A DNA stretch of 32,919 bases from Candidatus Poribacteria bacterium. GTDB taxonomy: Bacteria; Poribacteria; WGA-4E; WGA-3G. The DNA lies in NCBI GenBank assembly GCA_022826805.1, contig JAJDUH010000001.1, forward strand, positions 1 to 32,919. Reading direction: 5' to 3'. Positions within the stretch are counted from its first letter, which is position 1; the number at the start of each line of letters is the position of its first letter. Position numbers and translations under genes: made by a program. Below the pieces are notes generated by a model. That model made no database searches. It worked only from the letters and a program-made list of their open reading frames with translations, and was not told where the DNA came from. Positions 7,957-15,510 of this stretch are shown in pieces.

Positions 7957-8143
7957 ATTTCACTCCTTTAGGTAAAACAGAGGAATTTATAGTAAAATAT
8001 ACGATTAATGATACAGCGTTAACCGGCGAGGCTACAAACCTTGAAGAAACACCCAAGCAAAAACCCTACCGAGGGTGAGTGTTCTTGTTTCTTCCGATTT
8101 AGTCTCTTGAGTGAAAAGATTTTAGCAGACATCGTGAACACTG

Positions 8144-9160
8144 TCAACCCATCGGGTGCGGACCGTGGGTTGTTATGCCTTGCCGGGCATGGGCGTAGAC
8201 GGCATCTTGAATCTCAAGGATACGTACTGCATCAACGACCGTCGGTTCAAAAGAACTTCCATCCCGAATGGCGTCAAATGCGCTGCCCATTATGCCTTGT
8301 ATGCGCGCACCATGCGAAACATCTTCACTAAACTGGACTCCGCCGGTTGTATGGACTTCAATCAGTGGTTCACCATTGCGACCATACTGCTCAAATACCG
8401 ACGCTTTCGTTCCAATGAAGCGAAAAAAATGATCGCCGCCGCGCGTACCAGACGGATACGTATAACCACATTCAACAATGCCGGTAATACCGTCCTCCGT
8501 TCGTAGCACTCCGATACCACTATCCTCCACACGCCGACTGTACATGGCGTTGGACATGACGGCACCGACGACTGTAATTTGCCGATCGCCAACAAACTGG
8601 AGGAATGTATCGATCCCGTGTGCTGCCTCGACTGCCCAGCATCCGCCACCGGATATACTCGGATCGTTGTGCCAAGCGGAAGGTGTCGGATCGTAGCGAG
8701 ATGGGGGACCGTTATTCAGTCTGCTGCTATACAACACGAGATCTCCCAAACTCCCATCAGCGACCATTTCTTTAACGACACTGACGATTCGGCTCGCACG
8801 ATTTGGCAGTGTAAGTGCGCTGAACACACCGTGCTTTTCAGATGCCTCAGCAGCAGGACGCAACCGATCGGCAGAATCGGCGAACGGTTTGTCCAAGAGA
8901 TAGGGGATGCGCCGATCTACGCACGCTTGGACGTGTGCTGGCATTTCAATATGTTTTCCAGCAACGAGTGCTGCATCGGGGCTGCTAGCATCAAGGCATT
9001 CCGCTGCTGTCTCATACCCAGGACACTGAAAATCGTCCATGAGCTGTTGTCGGGGTGCAGGATCACCATCCATAACCCCAACGATCTCATGTCCGAGTCC
9101 GTGTGCTGAGCGTGCCATACTTCGTCCGTGATGACTATAGGAAAGGACAACAAGTTTCAT
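8144..9160 (-). CDS. Gfo/Idh/MocA family NAD(P)-dependent oxidoreductase
   Basis: This 338-residue protein looks like a sugar or polyol dehydrogenase with an N-terminal Rossmann fold (1-120) and a C-terminal Gfo/Idh/MocA domain. The hallmark Lys is K91 in YLLDKPFADS, the EKP motif with Asp for Glu. H181 and D184 (AAHGIDTFLQF) fit the catalytic HxxD pair. The dinucleotide-binding loop is unusual: it reads SYSHHGRS (7-14) instead of GxGxxG, so cofactor binding may be atypical. The start has CAGGAGA upstream. It faces the same way as the SMP-30-like gene downstream, consistent with a small carbohydrate-catabolic unit. The substrate cannot be named. Confidence 0.88.
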   Translation of the reverse strand: MKLVVLSYSHHGRSMARSAHGLGHEIVGVMDGDPAPRQQLMDDFQCPGYETAAECLDASSPDAALVAGKHIEMPAHVQACVDRRIPYLLDKPFADSADRLRPAAEASEKHGVFSALTLPNRASRIVSVVKEMVADGSLGDLVLYSSRLNNGPPSRYDPTPSAWHNDPSISGGGCWAVEAAHGIDTFLQFVGDRQITVVGAVMSNAMYSRRVEDSGIGVLRTEDGITGIVECGYTYPSGTRGGDHFFRFIGTKASVFEQYGRNGEPLIEVHTTGGVQFSEDVSHGARIQGIMGSAFDAIRDGSSFEPTVVDAVRILEIQDAVYAHARQGITTHGPHPMG

Positions 9161-9217
9161 ACTGTGTCTCCTGATTGGATTGGTGTGAAATATTCAATAT
9201 AAGTAAGATTTTGCCAC

Positions 9218-9291
9218 ACATAGCACTCCTCTGGAGTGCGGAAATATGGGTATCCTGGTTTCTATAGACATAACACTCCTCTGGAGTGCGG
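9218..9291. repeat. Two 24-bp direct repeats, each a hairpin
   Basis: Copies of ACATARCACTCCTCTGGAGTGCGG occupy 9218-9241 and 9268-9291, with one mismatch and a 50-bp period. Each contains a CACTCC-TCT-GGAGTG hairpin. They lie upstream of the Gfo/Idh gene (start 9160) and could be regulatory sites or a decayed repeat array. Confidence 0.75.
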
Positions 9292-9332
9292 GACTCATCT
9301 GTCATCAAATTTGCGGAAAGATCAAGGAGATT

Positions 9333-9433
9333 CTGAATCGCGGATTACACAGATTACACGGATGACACGGATTTTATAGTGAATTCCATAATTAATTGGA
9401 CACTTCTTTTGTAGCGCAAACTTTTAGTTTGCG
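9333..9433. repeat. Dispersed GATTACAC repeat and a palindrome
   Basis: The 18-mer CTGAATCGCGGATTACAC (9333-9350) recurs exactly at 11584-11601; here it continues with further degenerate GATTACACG/GATGACACG units. A perfect 7-bp hairpin (CGCAAAC, TTTTA loop, GTTTGCG) follows at 9415-9433. Nothing coding is seen in the 421-bp gap 9161-9581. Confidence 0.65.
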
Positions 9434-9581
9434 TCCCACCCCTACACGCAAACGAACAGGAATCCGTGCCAAATGTTCACATATTTTCGGGCTTTACTAT
9501 AAGTGTGTTTTCATCGACGATTTTAGTTCCAGAACAATCTTCTTAAACTTCACGTAGTATGCTTAGTTTCACAATTTATTT

Positions 9582-11510
9582 TTATCTATAAAACGAATAC
9601 ATCGGCATATCCGTGAAGAGTCGAATCAGCACCCATATACCACCTATCATGAATTCGCCGAGGATTAACCCGAGGAAGAGTGGGTAAGCTTTGCGGTATA
9701 GACGAATCCCGCCTACTTTCAGCAACATCATTTTGATTCCCCAACTGAGAAAAATCGAAAACCAGAGTCTACCGATTGTCCACTTTTCGCCAGCGACCAT
9801 ATAACCCGCAGGATGAAAGGGCCAGAACGGGAATATTGTTCGTAGCCACCAAAAGAAACCGGTAAATAGCGCGCCAACCCCTATAAATATTACAGCAGGA
9901 ATGTCGATGTCAACTGGGTGATAGATCCAACTTTGTAGAAGGTTATATCCACCTGTTCCGAGGTCGCTGACGACTCCGATTTGGTAGCCGACGAGGAGGT
10001 ATGCCCAAAACGATGCGAGAATCCCTATTACCGCAGCGAACAGCATCGCCACAATTAGCCTGCCTGACCGTATACCCGCCTCTTCAGCGATTTTAAAGCC
10101 TTCAAGCGTGTGTGGCATCGGATGGGCACGAGAACCCCGATTGAAAGTGAGGTAGAGGCGCATCATTGTTAAACTGCTGGGCGAAATCAGGCGGGTCCCG
10201 AAAATATCGGTGAGGATATCGTGAGGTGTTGCGTAAGTTCGGATTGTCGGCGGTCCAACTTCCGCACGGATACGCGTCAGACTCATCGCCAAGAGATAGT
10301 AAATTAGAAAGTAGAGAGCGATTACCCAGAGATCCATTCCACCTTGCCATGAAAAGGCCAATAAAAAGACGAGACCGCAGATGAGTCCAATTCCCGCCCA
10401 TCGGTAGCGCATCGGTTCTCGCCTGTCGTCTATTCTTTCGCCTGGCGCGTGGTAACCCCGAAAGACGTGTTTGAAAACAGCGAAAAAATAGCGTCTTCCA
10501 CCCCAGAGTGCCAAGCAGGCAAGCACGAGATAACCGCCCATCACCTGTTGCCAATCGTAGGGGAATCCGGGCATAACATCAAGTCCAAGTGCGCTACCCA
10601 ATACCCGTTGTGCTTTCCAGAACCAGTAGAAGAACCAAATAGAAAACGACATTTCCAAGGGCATCAGAAAAGCAAGACCAACGGCAAACGAGCGGATATA
10701 AACCGGTGTCCAACCGATTGATTTCCACGGCTTTTGGGTAAAGTATTGCCCAAGTTCGGCATGTCGTACTGGGATTTCGGGTATCTCTGGAAAAAGGACA
10801 TGGAAACCGTTGATTAGATTAATACCCCCAGCAATCGCGAATCCAAGCCACATCATTCTTGACCGGAAAAGTCGTCCGTCGAGCCTTGTCATTTCCAGGG
10901 GCAATTGCACGATGGGATACGTTAACCGTTCTCGTTCGATCCATTGCCGACGGAGGAAAACATTGAGGCAGATCATCACCCATATAAGGACAGTCAAAAA
11001 GATTGTCCACCAAAGGATCGGGCGCAACCAACCCTTCAGATTCTCCATTCTGTAAATGGTGTTCTCTCCGTCATAGAACCCCGTCAGGCTTATCTCATCG
11101 TTGAAGGTGAGCCACGGTGGAAGATGTCGCCAGAAAAGCTGCCGCCATTCATTTTCAGGTGTTGCGAACCAGAAAGCGTCTGTTATCGTCGGAATGACCG
11201 TTTGCATCATATCGTGTCCGGCGATCGCCGAGGAGAGCGAGAGTATCACAAAGACGGTTAAAAGTTCGCCCTGCCTCAAGGCGAACCGGGGCAAAAACCG
11301 ATTTAAGAGGAGATTAAAGGGGATAAGCACCATCAACGTAATAACGACGTTGTAGATGAGCGACATCGTCGTGGGCAGGGTGCTCCAGAATTTGAGGTGG
11401 TTTGCCATGATAAAGTAGGTATTGGCTGGAATCAGTAGCAAACCGAGTATGACGGCACGAAGCGTTACACCGGGATGAGGTTTTTGGTTTTTAAGGGTGG
11501 GGTTCGCCAT
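9582..11510 (-). CDS. Large polytopic membrane protein, DUF6785/DUF6784-like
   Basis: The 642-residue protein has roughly 12-14 hydrophobic segments spread over its whole length. An early pair lies at about residues 17-36 and 49-70, and several more near the C-terminus. The pattern of soluble loops, including the charged ERERLTYPIVQLPLEM stretch and the AEVGPPTIRTYATPHDIL stretch, resembles the uncharacterised DUF6785/DUF6784 membrane proteins of planctomycete-type bacteria, which I believe resemble oligopeptide transporters. Transport is therefore plausible but unproven. AAGGAT precedes the ATG, and a strong promoter lies at 11538-11567. No partner gene is adjacent: it sits alone between the Gfo/Idh and isocitrate dehydrogenase genes. 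Confidence 0.7.
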   Translation of the reverse strand: MANPTLKNQKPHPGVTLRAVILGLLLIPANTYFIMANHLKFWSTLPTTMSLIYNVVITLMVLIPFNLLLNRFLPRFALRQGELLTVFVILSLSSAIAGHDMMQTVIPTITDAFWFATPENEWRQLFWRHLPPWLTFNDEISLTGFYDGENTIYRMENLKGWLRPILWWTIFLTVLIWVMICLNVFLRRQWIERERLTYPIVQLPLEMTRLDGRLFRSRMMWLGFAIAGGINLINGFHVLFPEIPEIPVRHAELGQYFTQKPWKSIGWTPVYIRSFAVGLAFLMPLEMSFSIWFFYWFWKAQRVLGSALGLDVMPGFPYDWQQVMGGYLVLACLALWGGRRYFFAVFKHVFRGYHAPGERIDDRREPMRYRWAGIGLICGLVFLLAFSWQGGMDLWVIALYFLIYYLLAMSLTRIRAEVGPPTIRTYATPHDILTDIFGTRLISPSSLTMMRLYLTFNRGSRAHPMPHTLEGFKIAEEAGIRSGRLIVAMLFAAVIGILASFWAYLLVGYQIGVVSDLGTGGYNLLQSWIYHPVDIDIPAVIFIGVGALFTGFFWWLRTIFPFWPFHPAGYMVAGEKWTIGRLWFSIFLSWGIKMMLLKVGGIRLYRKAYPLFLGLILGEFMIGGIWVLIRLFTDMPMYSFYR

Positions 11511-11537
11511 AGGTATCCTTCTCTGTTGTTATCGGAG

Positions 11538-11567
11538 ATGATACCTTAAAAATGGCGTTGGTGTCAA
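11538..11567 (-). promoter_or_regulatory. Promoter for DUF6785-like gene
   Basis: On the minus strand, TTGACA (11562-11567) and TATCAT (11538-11543) are 18 bp apart. The region before the -10 reads TTTAAGG, as in the NIPSNAP promoter. Both also continue the -35 as TTGACACCA. Confidence 0.7.
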
Positions 11568-11583
11568 TTTATTTTTGTGTTGT

Positions 11584-11601
11584 CTGAATCGCGGATTACA
11601 C
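11584..11601. repeat. Dispersed 18-bp repeat CTGAATCGCGGATTACAC
   Basis: This is an exact second copy of the 18-mer at 9333-9350. The sequence after it has diverged (GAATGATGTGGATTTT). Confidence 0.65.
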
Positions 11602-11652
11602 GAATGATGTGGATTTTTTGGGGTTGTCCGTTGCTAAGGAAGGGGAACATTT

Positions 11653-11673
11653 GGTGCGGTTGAAAACCGCACC
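11653..11673. repeat. GGTGCGGTT palindrome behind icd
   Basis: A perfect 9-bp stem (GGTGCGGTT, GAA loop, AACCGCACC) is followed by TACCAATTTAGAAG. It begins 7 bp past the isocitrate dehydrogenase stop and could help end that transcript. The same stem recurs at 23595-23615. Confidence 0.75.
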
Positions 11674-11680
11674 TACCAAT

Positions 11681-12925
11681 TTAGAAGTTTTCTATAATCG
11701 CTGCGCCGAATTCGGAGGTGCGGACTTTCGTTGCGCCTTCCATGAGACGCTCCAGATCGTACGTTACCTTCCGTTGTAGGATAGTTTTCTCAAGCCCAGC
11801 GATAATCAGATCAGCGGATTCTTGCCAACCGAGATGCTCTAACATCATTACCGCAGAAAGGATAAGTGAACCCGGATTAACAACATCCTGGTCGGTATAT
11901 TTAGGGGCAGTACCGTGCGTCGCCTCAAAAAGCGCGACCTCATCACTGAGGTTTCCACCGGGTGCCATGCCGATGCCGCCGACTTGCGCGGCTGCTGCAT
12001 CCGAGAGGTAGTCGCCGTTCAAATTTGGGGTGACAATCACATCGTACTCATCAGTTCGCGTTAAAATCTGCTGCAACATACTGTCAGCAATTCGGTCATT
12101 GACGACGATTTTACCCTCTGGACACTCACCGCCATACTCGTCATAGAGCTCGTCTTCCGTAATCGTTTGCTCGGCGAACTCCTCTTTGGCGAGCTCATAT
12201 CCCCAAGCAGAGAACGCACCCTCGGTGAACTTCATGATGTTGCCTTTGTGCACAAAGGTGACGGTACTTCTATCGTGGTCGATTGCGTATTGAATCGCCA
12301 TCCGCGCCAAGCGTTTTGTGCCGAAAATGCTAATCGGTTTTACACCGACACCGGAATCTTCACGAATGTCTACGCCCATTTCGGAGCGGAGGAGTTCGAT
12401 AAATTTCTTCGCTTCCGCTGTACCTTGCTCCCACTCAATACCGGCATAAACGTCTTCAGTGTTCTCACGGAAGATAACGACATCCATCTTTTCAGGATGC
12501 GTGACGGGGGCAGGTACGCCTTGGAAATAGCGAACAGGACGGACACATGCGTAGAGTTCAAGGACCTGGCGGAGTGTCACATTTAGGCTACGAAACCCAC
12601 CGCCGACGGGGGTTGTCAGCGGTCCTTTGAGGGCGACCCGGAAGTGTTCAATTGCGTCGAAGGTGTCCTGCGGCATCCACTCTTTGTATTTCTCCATGGC
12701 ATTTTCGCCAGCGTAGACATCAAACCAGACAATGTGTTTTTCACCGTTGTAGGCGGTCTGGACAGCTGCATCAACAACACGCCGGGTTACCTTCATGATA
12801 TCTCGTCCGATACCGTCGCCTTCAATGACAGGGATAATAGGGTTATTCGGTACGACGAGGCGGCCATCAACGAGTCCGATCCTTTCACCGTCTGTTGGAA
12901 CTGTTATTTGCTCGAATTCAATCAC
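11681..12925 (-). CDS. icd: Isocitrate dehydrogenase (NADP+)
   Basis: This enzyme oxidatively decarboxylates isocitrate to 2-oxoglutarate in the citric acid cycle. The 414-residue sequence aligns closely with the E. coli type. S113 in RSLNVTLRQ is the substrate-binding (and in E. coli phosphorylated) serine. K228, D305 and D309 fit the catalytic and metal sites. The cofactor pocket K342, Y343 (GTAPKY), V349, Y389 and R393 matches the NADP-preferring set. The start is GTG at 12925, preceded by AGAGAGGAA; no better ATG exists. A citrate synthase-like gene lies 122 bp upstream in the same direction, so the two probably form one transcription unit. A palindrome follows the stop. Confidence 0.96.
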   Translation of the reverse strand: MIEFEQITVPTDGERIGLVDGRLVVPNNPIIPVIEGDGIGRDIMKVTRRVVDAAVQTAYNGEKHIVWFDVYAGENAMEKYKEWMPQDTFDAIEHFRVALKGPLTTPVGGGFRSLNVTLRQVLELYACVRPVRYFQGVPAPVTHPEKMDVVIFRENTEDVYAGIEWEQGTAEAKKFIELLRSEMGVDIREDSGVGVKPISIFGTKRLARMAIQYAIDHDRSTVTFVHKGNIMKFTEGAFSAWGYELAKEEFAEQTITEDELYDEYGGECPEGKIVVNDRIADSMLQQILTRTDEYDVIVTPNLNGDYLSDAAAAQVGGIGMAPGGNLSDEVALFEATHGTAPKYTDQDVVNPGSLILSAVMMLEHLGWQESADLIIAGLEKTILQRKVTYDLERLMEGATKVRTSEFGAAIIENF

Positions 12926-12969
12926 TCGTTATTCCTCTCTAATTCGTTTTTTTAACTATTGAATCTGGA

Positions 12970-12992
12970 CGCCATGAACGTTGTTCATGGCG
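12970..12992. repeat. Perfect 10-bp palindrome between citrate synthase-like gene and icd
   Basis: CGCCATGAAC, loop GTT, GTTCATGGCG. It may weaken read-through or stabilise RNA ends between the two TCA genes. No T run follows on the minus strand, so it is not a standard terminator. Confidence 0.75.
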
Positions 12993-13047
12993 GTTTTCAG
13001 TTAAGTCCGACTCGACTGAAGTTGTGTCCGATCCTTTTTGAGGGAAT

Positions 13048-14604
13048 TTAGCCGCTGAAGATATCCTCGCTCAACATTCGATTGTGCAATACAACCACTT
13101 CGTCGGGAATCGTCATATCGTCAGTCGGTTTTGGAATTACATCGGGATCCGGTGGGATAACGGGACGGATAATTTTCATATCGAGTTGTTCGCGTGCGTC
13201 CATCATCCAGCCGAAGCCTCGGAAGATGTATGTCAACAGCGTTCTATCGGTTTCGTGAATGTCCATTCCTTCTTGGACCGACCATCCGCCAAAGTCGGTG
13301 TTCGGCGTTAAACGGAGTGGGGGTTGGTCTTCACGTCCGGGTCGGATAAATCCTTCAACGAAAGCGAGTTGGTAGATACGCTGTGCGATACTTAAGCGTT
13401 TTCTCTGTGTATCGTTGAGTTGAATATCGCCGTTGTCAACCGCCTCCAGGAAAGGATTGAAATAGATGGCGGGTCTAGGGTCTTGCTGAATTTCATCGGA
13501 GCGTCCAGCGGCGGCGATTTCTGGATGTCCAAAGGTGGGAAGCGCAGTCAACATCCGCTCCTGAATTGCTGCTTCAAGGGCAGCATCATCCAGTGATTCA
13601 ATTTGGTTAATAAACGCAGTCATATCGTGAATTGCCCCAAAATGTCGATTCCCATCTAAAGTCATCTGAGAGGCAACAAAAAAGTCTGAGACTGCCCCCG
13701 TGTGCATAGTCGCGAGATAGCGTGCGACGACGTTGGAACCTGCAGAGCCGTGGTGGGTTTGTATGATCCCCATCCGTTCAAGAATATACGCCTCAACAGG
13801 AGTAGCTTCTCGTCCTAAGAGGAGGCTGTATGAGGTTTGGAAGGCAGTCTTTCCGCTTTTTTCGTGTTCAGTGATGAGGTCGCTCGCCCGCATTGCGAGA
13901 ACTTGAGGGTGTAGTGCGTTGTTATCTCGGAGTTGATGCCGCATATAGGTAGAAACGGTTCCTACGGCGACATTCTCCATGTGTGTATCTATAAGTTCGG
14001 CGAGAAGCTCACCGGAATCTCTGGTCCCGGTAATTCCCTTTTGATCTGGATTGCTGAGTTTACGGAGCGTTGAGAAGTGTTGAATGACAGCTTCGGGACC
14101 GGCTTCTGGAAAAGCTTTAACAAATTCTGCGACCTGATTGATGAGGCGTTGGTTCCCTGCGAGACTTTCTCTGCGCGCTGTCGTGATCTCATAAAATTTC
14201 CTATTTATTAGTTCTGTTAGCGCTGCTTCTTCATCGTTTCCATCCGTACCTGTCTCAGGTCTCCTACCGAAAAGCCCTACGAAGATAACATAGGCAGGGC
14301 TCAGCCGATCTGTGATAATCTCACTTTCAGTCACAATACCGCGAATGGCAAAACTACGGATATTTAATGTCATCTGAGTGCCAGCGCAGTCAACTGCGGT
14401 TTTGTGTAGTGCCGGATTCGCGAAAACAGTTGTCGACTGAGGCATCGAACTGAAACTGTTGAGGACTGCTACAATGTTATCCTCACCTAACTCAGTCGCT
14501 CTGTTTAAGGCATCCGTTACTGGGGCATACACTGAGGCTTCAGGCATCTCAGACAGGATTTTTTGAACCGCGGCTACCTGCTTCGCCTCCAAATTCTTAT
14601 TCAA
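13048..14604 (-). CDS. Divergent citrate synthase-like protein
   Basis: The 518-residue protein is far from textbook citrate synthase but keeps its landmarks in order. IRGI (87-90) corresponds to the usual YRG. IQTHHGSAGSN (281-291) supplies the first catalytic His (H284 or H285). RHFGAIHDM (320-328) sits where GPLHGGAN lies. FGHPEI with a following DPRP (358-378) supplies the second His, H360, as in GFGHRVYK/DPRA. PNTDFGG (434-440) supplies D437. IFRGFGWMMDAREQ with IIRP (460-481) matches the C-terminal helix and the Arg-Pro before the tail. It is longer than the usual 370-430 residues, with an N-terminal extension of about 80 residues. The start is TTG with GGAGA upstream. The icd neighbour supports condensation of oxaloacetate and acetyl-CoA, but another acyl-CoA is possible. 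Confidence 0.75.
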   Translation of the reverse strand: MNKNLEAKQVAAVQKILSEMPEASVYAPVTDALNRATELGEDNIVAVLNSFSSMPQSTTVFANPALHKTAVDCAGTQMTLNIRSFAIRGIVTESEIITDRLSPAYVIFVGLFGRRPETGTDGNDEEAALTELINRKFYEITTARRESLAGNQRLINQVAEFVKAFPEAGPEAVIQHFSTLRKLSNPDQKGITGTRDSGELLAELIDTHMENVAVGTVSTYMRHQLRDNNALHPQVLAMRASDLITEHEKSGKTAFQTSYSLLLGREATPVEAYILERMGIIQTHHGSAGSNVVARYLATMHTGAVSDFFVASQMTLDGNRHFGAIHDMTAFINQIESLDDAALEAAIQERMLTALPTFGHPEIAAAGRSDEIQQDPRPAIYFNPFLEAVDNGDIQLNDTQRKRLSIAQRIYQLAFVEGFIRPGREDQPPLRLTPNTDFGGWSVQEGMDIHETDRTLLTYIFRGFGWMMDAREQLDMKIIRPVIPPDPDVIPKPTDDMTIPDEVVVLHNRMLSEDIFSG

Positions 14605-14776
14605 AATCAGTTCTCCTTCGTTGACTTTTTATCTTTACCAGTAAGTTTCGTCTTGCAATCTTCACTAAAATTCTAACGCGTCTGGATCTGGACAATCACC
14701 TTTTATAATTGGACAGGTGAAACGATTCAGATTTTGTTGTAAAAATTTCAGGCTGACCATTTTAAAATCTTAAAAT

Positions 14777-14805
14777 ATTTTAGCAGAATTTCCGTTAAAA
14801 GTCAA
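14777..14805 (-). promoter_or_regulatory. Promoter for citrate synthase-like gene and icd
   Basis: On the minus strand, TTGACT (14800-14805) and TAAAAT (14777-14782) are 17 bp apart. The leader to the TTG start at 14604 would be about 165 nt. Confidence 0.6.
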
Positions 14806-14893
14806 GACAAAAGTTTGGATAGTTTTCAGTGCCGATGCAGCGTGCCCCAGTAATTCTAAAATCTACCATAAAAGCACCTGATGCGTCAAAAAT

Positions 14894-14924
14894 TTGACTT
14901 GCAGAAATGCGGATTTTGTAGTAT
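14894..14924 (+). promoter_or_regulatory. Candidate promoter for the BMC-H/aldehyde dehydrogenase genes
   Basis: TTGACT (14894-14899) precedes TAGTAT (14919-14924) with a long 19-bp spacer. It is divergent from the citrate synthase promoter, only 88 bp away. Together these account for the 453-bp gap 14605-15057. The -10 is weak. Confidence 0.4.
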
Positions 14925-14942
14925 CATTATTAAGGAGCATAT

Positions 14943-15044
14943 TTGATTAAGAGCACGCCGCGCGTACCGATCCTCTGGCAGAATTACAAACAGACATCAG
15001 TGGTGCGTTGCACGGTGCCTCGCATTCTATTTTTTTACAGATAA
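14943..15044 (+). CDS. Possible 33-codon leader ORF before the BMC gene
   Basis: A short frame starts at TTG 14943, 5 nt after AAGGAG (14932-14937). It ends with TAA at 15042-15044, overlapping the ribosome site of the BMC-H gene. The predicted peptide has several Arg residues and no recognisable motif. Coupling or attenuation is conceivable. It may equally be chance, and the start codon is poor. Confidence 0.25.
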   Translation: MIKSTPRVPILWQNYKQTSVVRCTVPRILFFYR

Positions 15045-15057
15045 GGAGCTTAACTAC

Positions 15058-15351
15058 ATGAGCAATGAAGCATTAGGAATGGTTGAAACACGCGGACTTG
15101 TCGGAGCGGTTGAAGCTGCCGACACTATGGTGAAAGCCGCAAACGTCACGCTGATTGGAAAAGAGACGGTCGGTGGCGGTTTTGTCACTGTCATGGTTCG
15201 CGGAGATGTCGGTGCGGTGCAAGCGGCGACAGACGCTGGTGCTGAAGCGGCAAAATCAGTCGGCGAATTAGTGTCGGTACACGTCATCCCTCGTCCACAT
15301 TCAGATGTGGAAGCCATTCTCGGCGGGAGTCCAAGCAAAAGCAGCAAATAA
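15058..15351 (+). CDS. Bacterial microcompartment shell protein, BMC-H (PduA/EutM type)
   Basis: This 97-residue protein forms the flat hexamers that tile the facets of a bacterial microcompartment. It is a single BMC domain: [18 protein letters not shown] at the start, the KAANV motif with K26 at the hexamer edge, the pore loop VGGGF (38-42, usually IGSG), [17 protein letters not shown], and the [13 protein letters not shown]-terminus (77-88). The triple-Gly pore differs from the common serine-lined pore and may alter which metabolites pass. AAGGAG lies 11 nt upstream of the ATG. It is followed after 159 bp by a CoA-acylating aldehyde dehydrogenase, the signature enzyme of aldehyde-processing compartments. 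No BMC-T, vertex or other shell gene is visible. Confidence 0.96.
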   Translation: MSNEALGMVETRGLVGAVEAADTMVKAANVTLIGKETVGGGFVTVMVRGDVGAVQAATDAGAEAAKSVGELVSVHVIPRPHSDVEAILGGSPSKSSK

Positions 15352-15360
15352 ATAGGCTTT

Positions 15361-15396
15361 GTAGGGTGACGGGTGGTGCTCGTGCCTCAGCCCTAC
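15361..15396. repeat. GTAGGG/CCCTAC inverted repeat after the BMC-H gene
   Basis: GTAGGG (15361-15366) and CCCTAC (15391-15396) close an imperfect hairpin behind the BMC-H stop. It resembles the eroded intergenic palindromes elsewhere. It could stabilise the shell-gene mRNA, raising its level relative to the enzyme, but that is inference. Confidence 0.4.
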
Positions 15397-15510
15397 ACCG
15401 CTTAGTAGAGAACACGTTCACATAGCCCCGCGGTCTATATTTGGACTCGCGGGTAGTTCAGCATGTGTTCCCGTTCGCGCGTCCTGCGCAATGAGGTACT
15501 GGAGGGCTGA

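Noticed and set aside
10102..10554. 150-codon open frame inside the DUF6785-like gene
   Set aside because: It is on the same strand in another frame, its translation lacks protein-like features, and the membrane protein frame explains the region.
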